From Deltaproteobacteria bacterium (GTDB lineage Bacteria; Myxococcota_A; UBA796; UBA2385): DNA of 64,000 bases. The notes below the pieces were generated by a model, which saw only the letters and a program-made list of their open reading frames with translations, made no database searches and was not told where the DNA came from. Shown in pieces: positions 63,851-64,000 of this stretch (position 1 is the first letter of the stretch; the number at the start of each line of letters is the position of its first letter). A program made the position numbers and the translations under genes. The DNA lies in NCBI GenBank assembly GCA_018401435.1, contig JAGYJW010000026.1, positions 37,782 to 101,781 on the forward strand, given 5' to 3'.

Positions 63851-64000
63851 ATGTCCCCTCGCCCCTTGTTCCGCTCCGTCGCCTGGCCCCTGTGCTTGTC
63901 CTTGTCGCTGTTGGCCGCCTGTACCGACAAGGGCGGCGAATCGGTGGGCGAGGACGGCGGCGATGGCGGCGATGCCGACACCGATACGGACACCGACACG
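63851..64000 (+). CDS. Start of an Asp-rich lipoprotein (cut by the right edge)
   Basis: Only the first 50 codons are inside the window. They give a lipoprotein signal peptide (lipobox LAAC, then TDKGGES) and a Gly/Asp-rich spacer ending in repeated Asp-Thr. This is the same type of start seen in the MopE and FG-GAP lipoproteins here, so another Asp-repeat protein probably follows. Confidence 0.75.
   Translation, partial: MSPRPLFRSVAWPLCLSLSLLAACTDKGGESVGEDGGDGGDADTDTDTDT

Overview
This is a GC-rich, very gene-dense bacterial chromosome segment. I count 49 protein genes, the last cut by the right edge. No gene-free stretch exceeds about 210 bases, apart from the unresolved first 288. I saw no rRNA or tRNA gene, CRISPR array, insertion sequence or phage module. 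The contents point to a Gram-negative, Myxococcota-like (former deltaproteobacterial) organism: KDO synthesis, a TonB receptor, an LpoA-like lipoprotein, about 13 lipoproteins, Asp-rich MopE-type repeat proteins, a MYXO-CTERM-like C-terminal tail, a HDOD-GGDEF hybrid and a PGM1-type ATP-grasp ligase. The genus cannot be read from the sequence.

Left part (1-16 kb): a 12-bp tandem repeat lies at the edge. It is followed by dnaK-dnaJ, then a run of LpoA-like lipoprotein, thiL and two tandem CNNM/CorC membrane proteins. A second, lidless Hsp70 follows with its own promoter, then a TrmJ-type RNA methyltransferase. acyP and ligA lie on the minus strand, back to back with a HDOD-GGDEF signalling protein.

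Middle (16-31 kb): a divergent pair, a degenerate AAA/STAND-like protein and a winged-helix protein, shares a short AT-rich promoter region. Then come a GGCT-family protein, kdsA and the PGM1-like ligase. Next is the most striking gene: a flagellin whose variable central part is a von Willebrand factor A (VWA) domain, with one apparent frameshift near its start. Two convergent Asp-rich lipoproteins, ftsH and small envelope proteins follow.

Right-middle (31-46 kb): clpB with a rhodanese gene; then, on the minus strand, a run aspS, FGE-fold lipoprotein, class III cyclase, DUF2141 protein. Next come a 1421-residue lipoprotein built of 38 alternating Asp-rich repeats, a PEGA protein and selB.

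Right part (46-64 kb): a transglutaminase-like protein, a zinc-ribbon/GYF-like membrane protein, an orphan ABC ATPase, a TonB receptor coupled to a PPC lipoprotein, exonuclease III, a reversed-order LeuD-LeuC (aconitase superfamily) fusion, trmK, several envelope proteins of unknown function, a PQQ-type propeller lipoprotein and a methyltransferase. The themes are protein quality control (DnaK, DnaJ, second Hsp70, FtsH, ClpB), translation and RNA modification, and an unusually rich set of secreted or lipid-anchored proteins.
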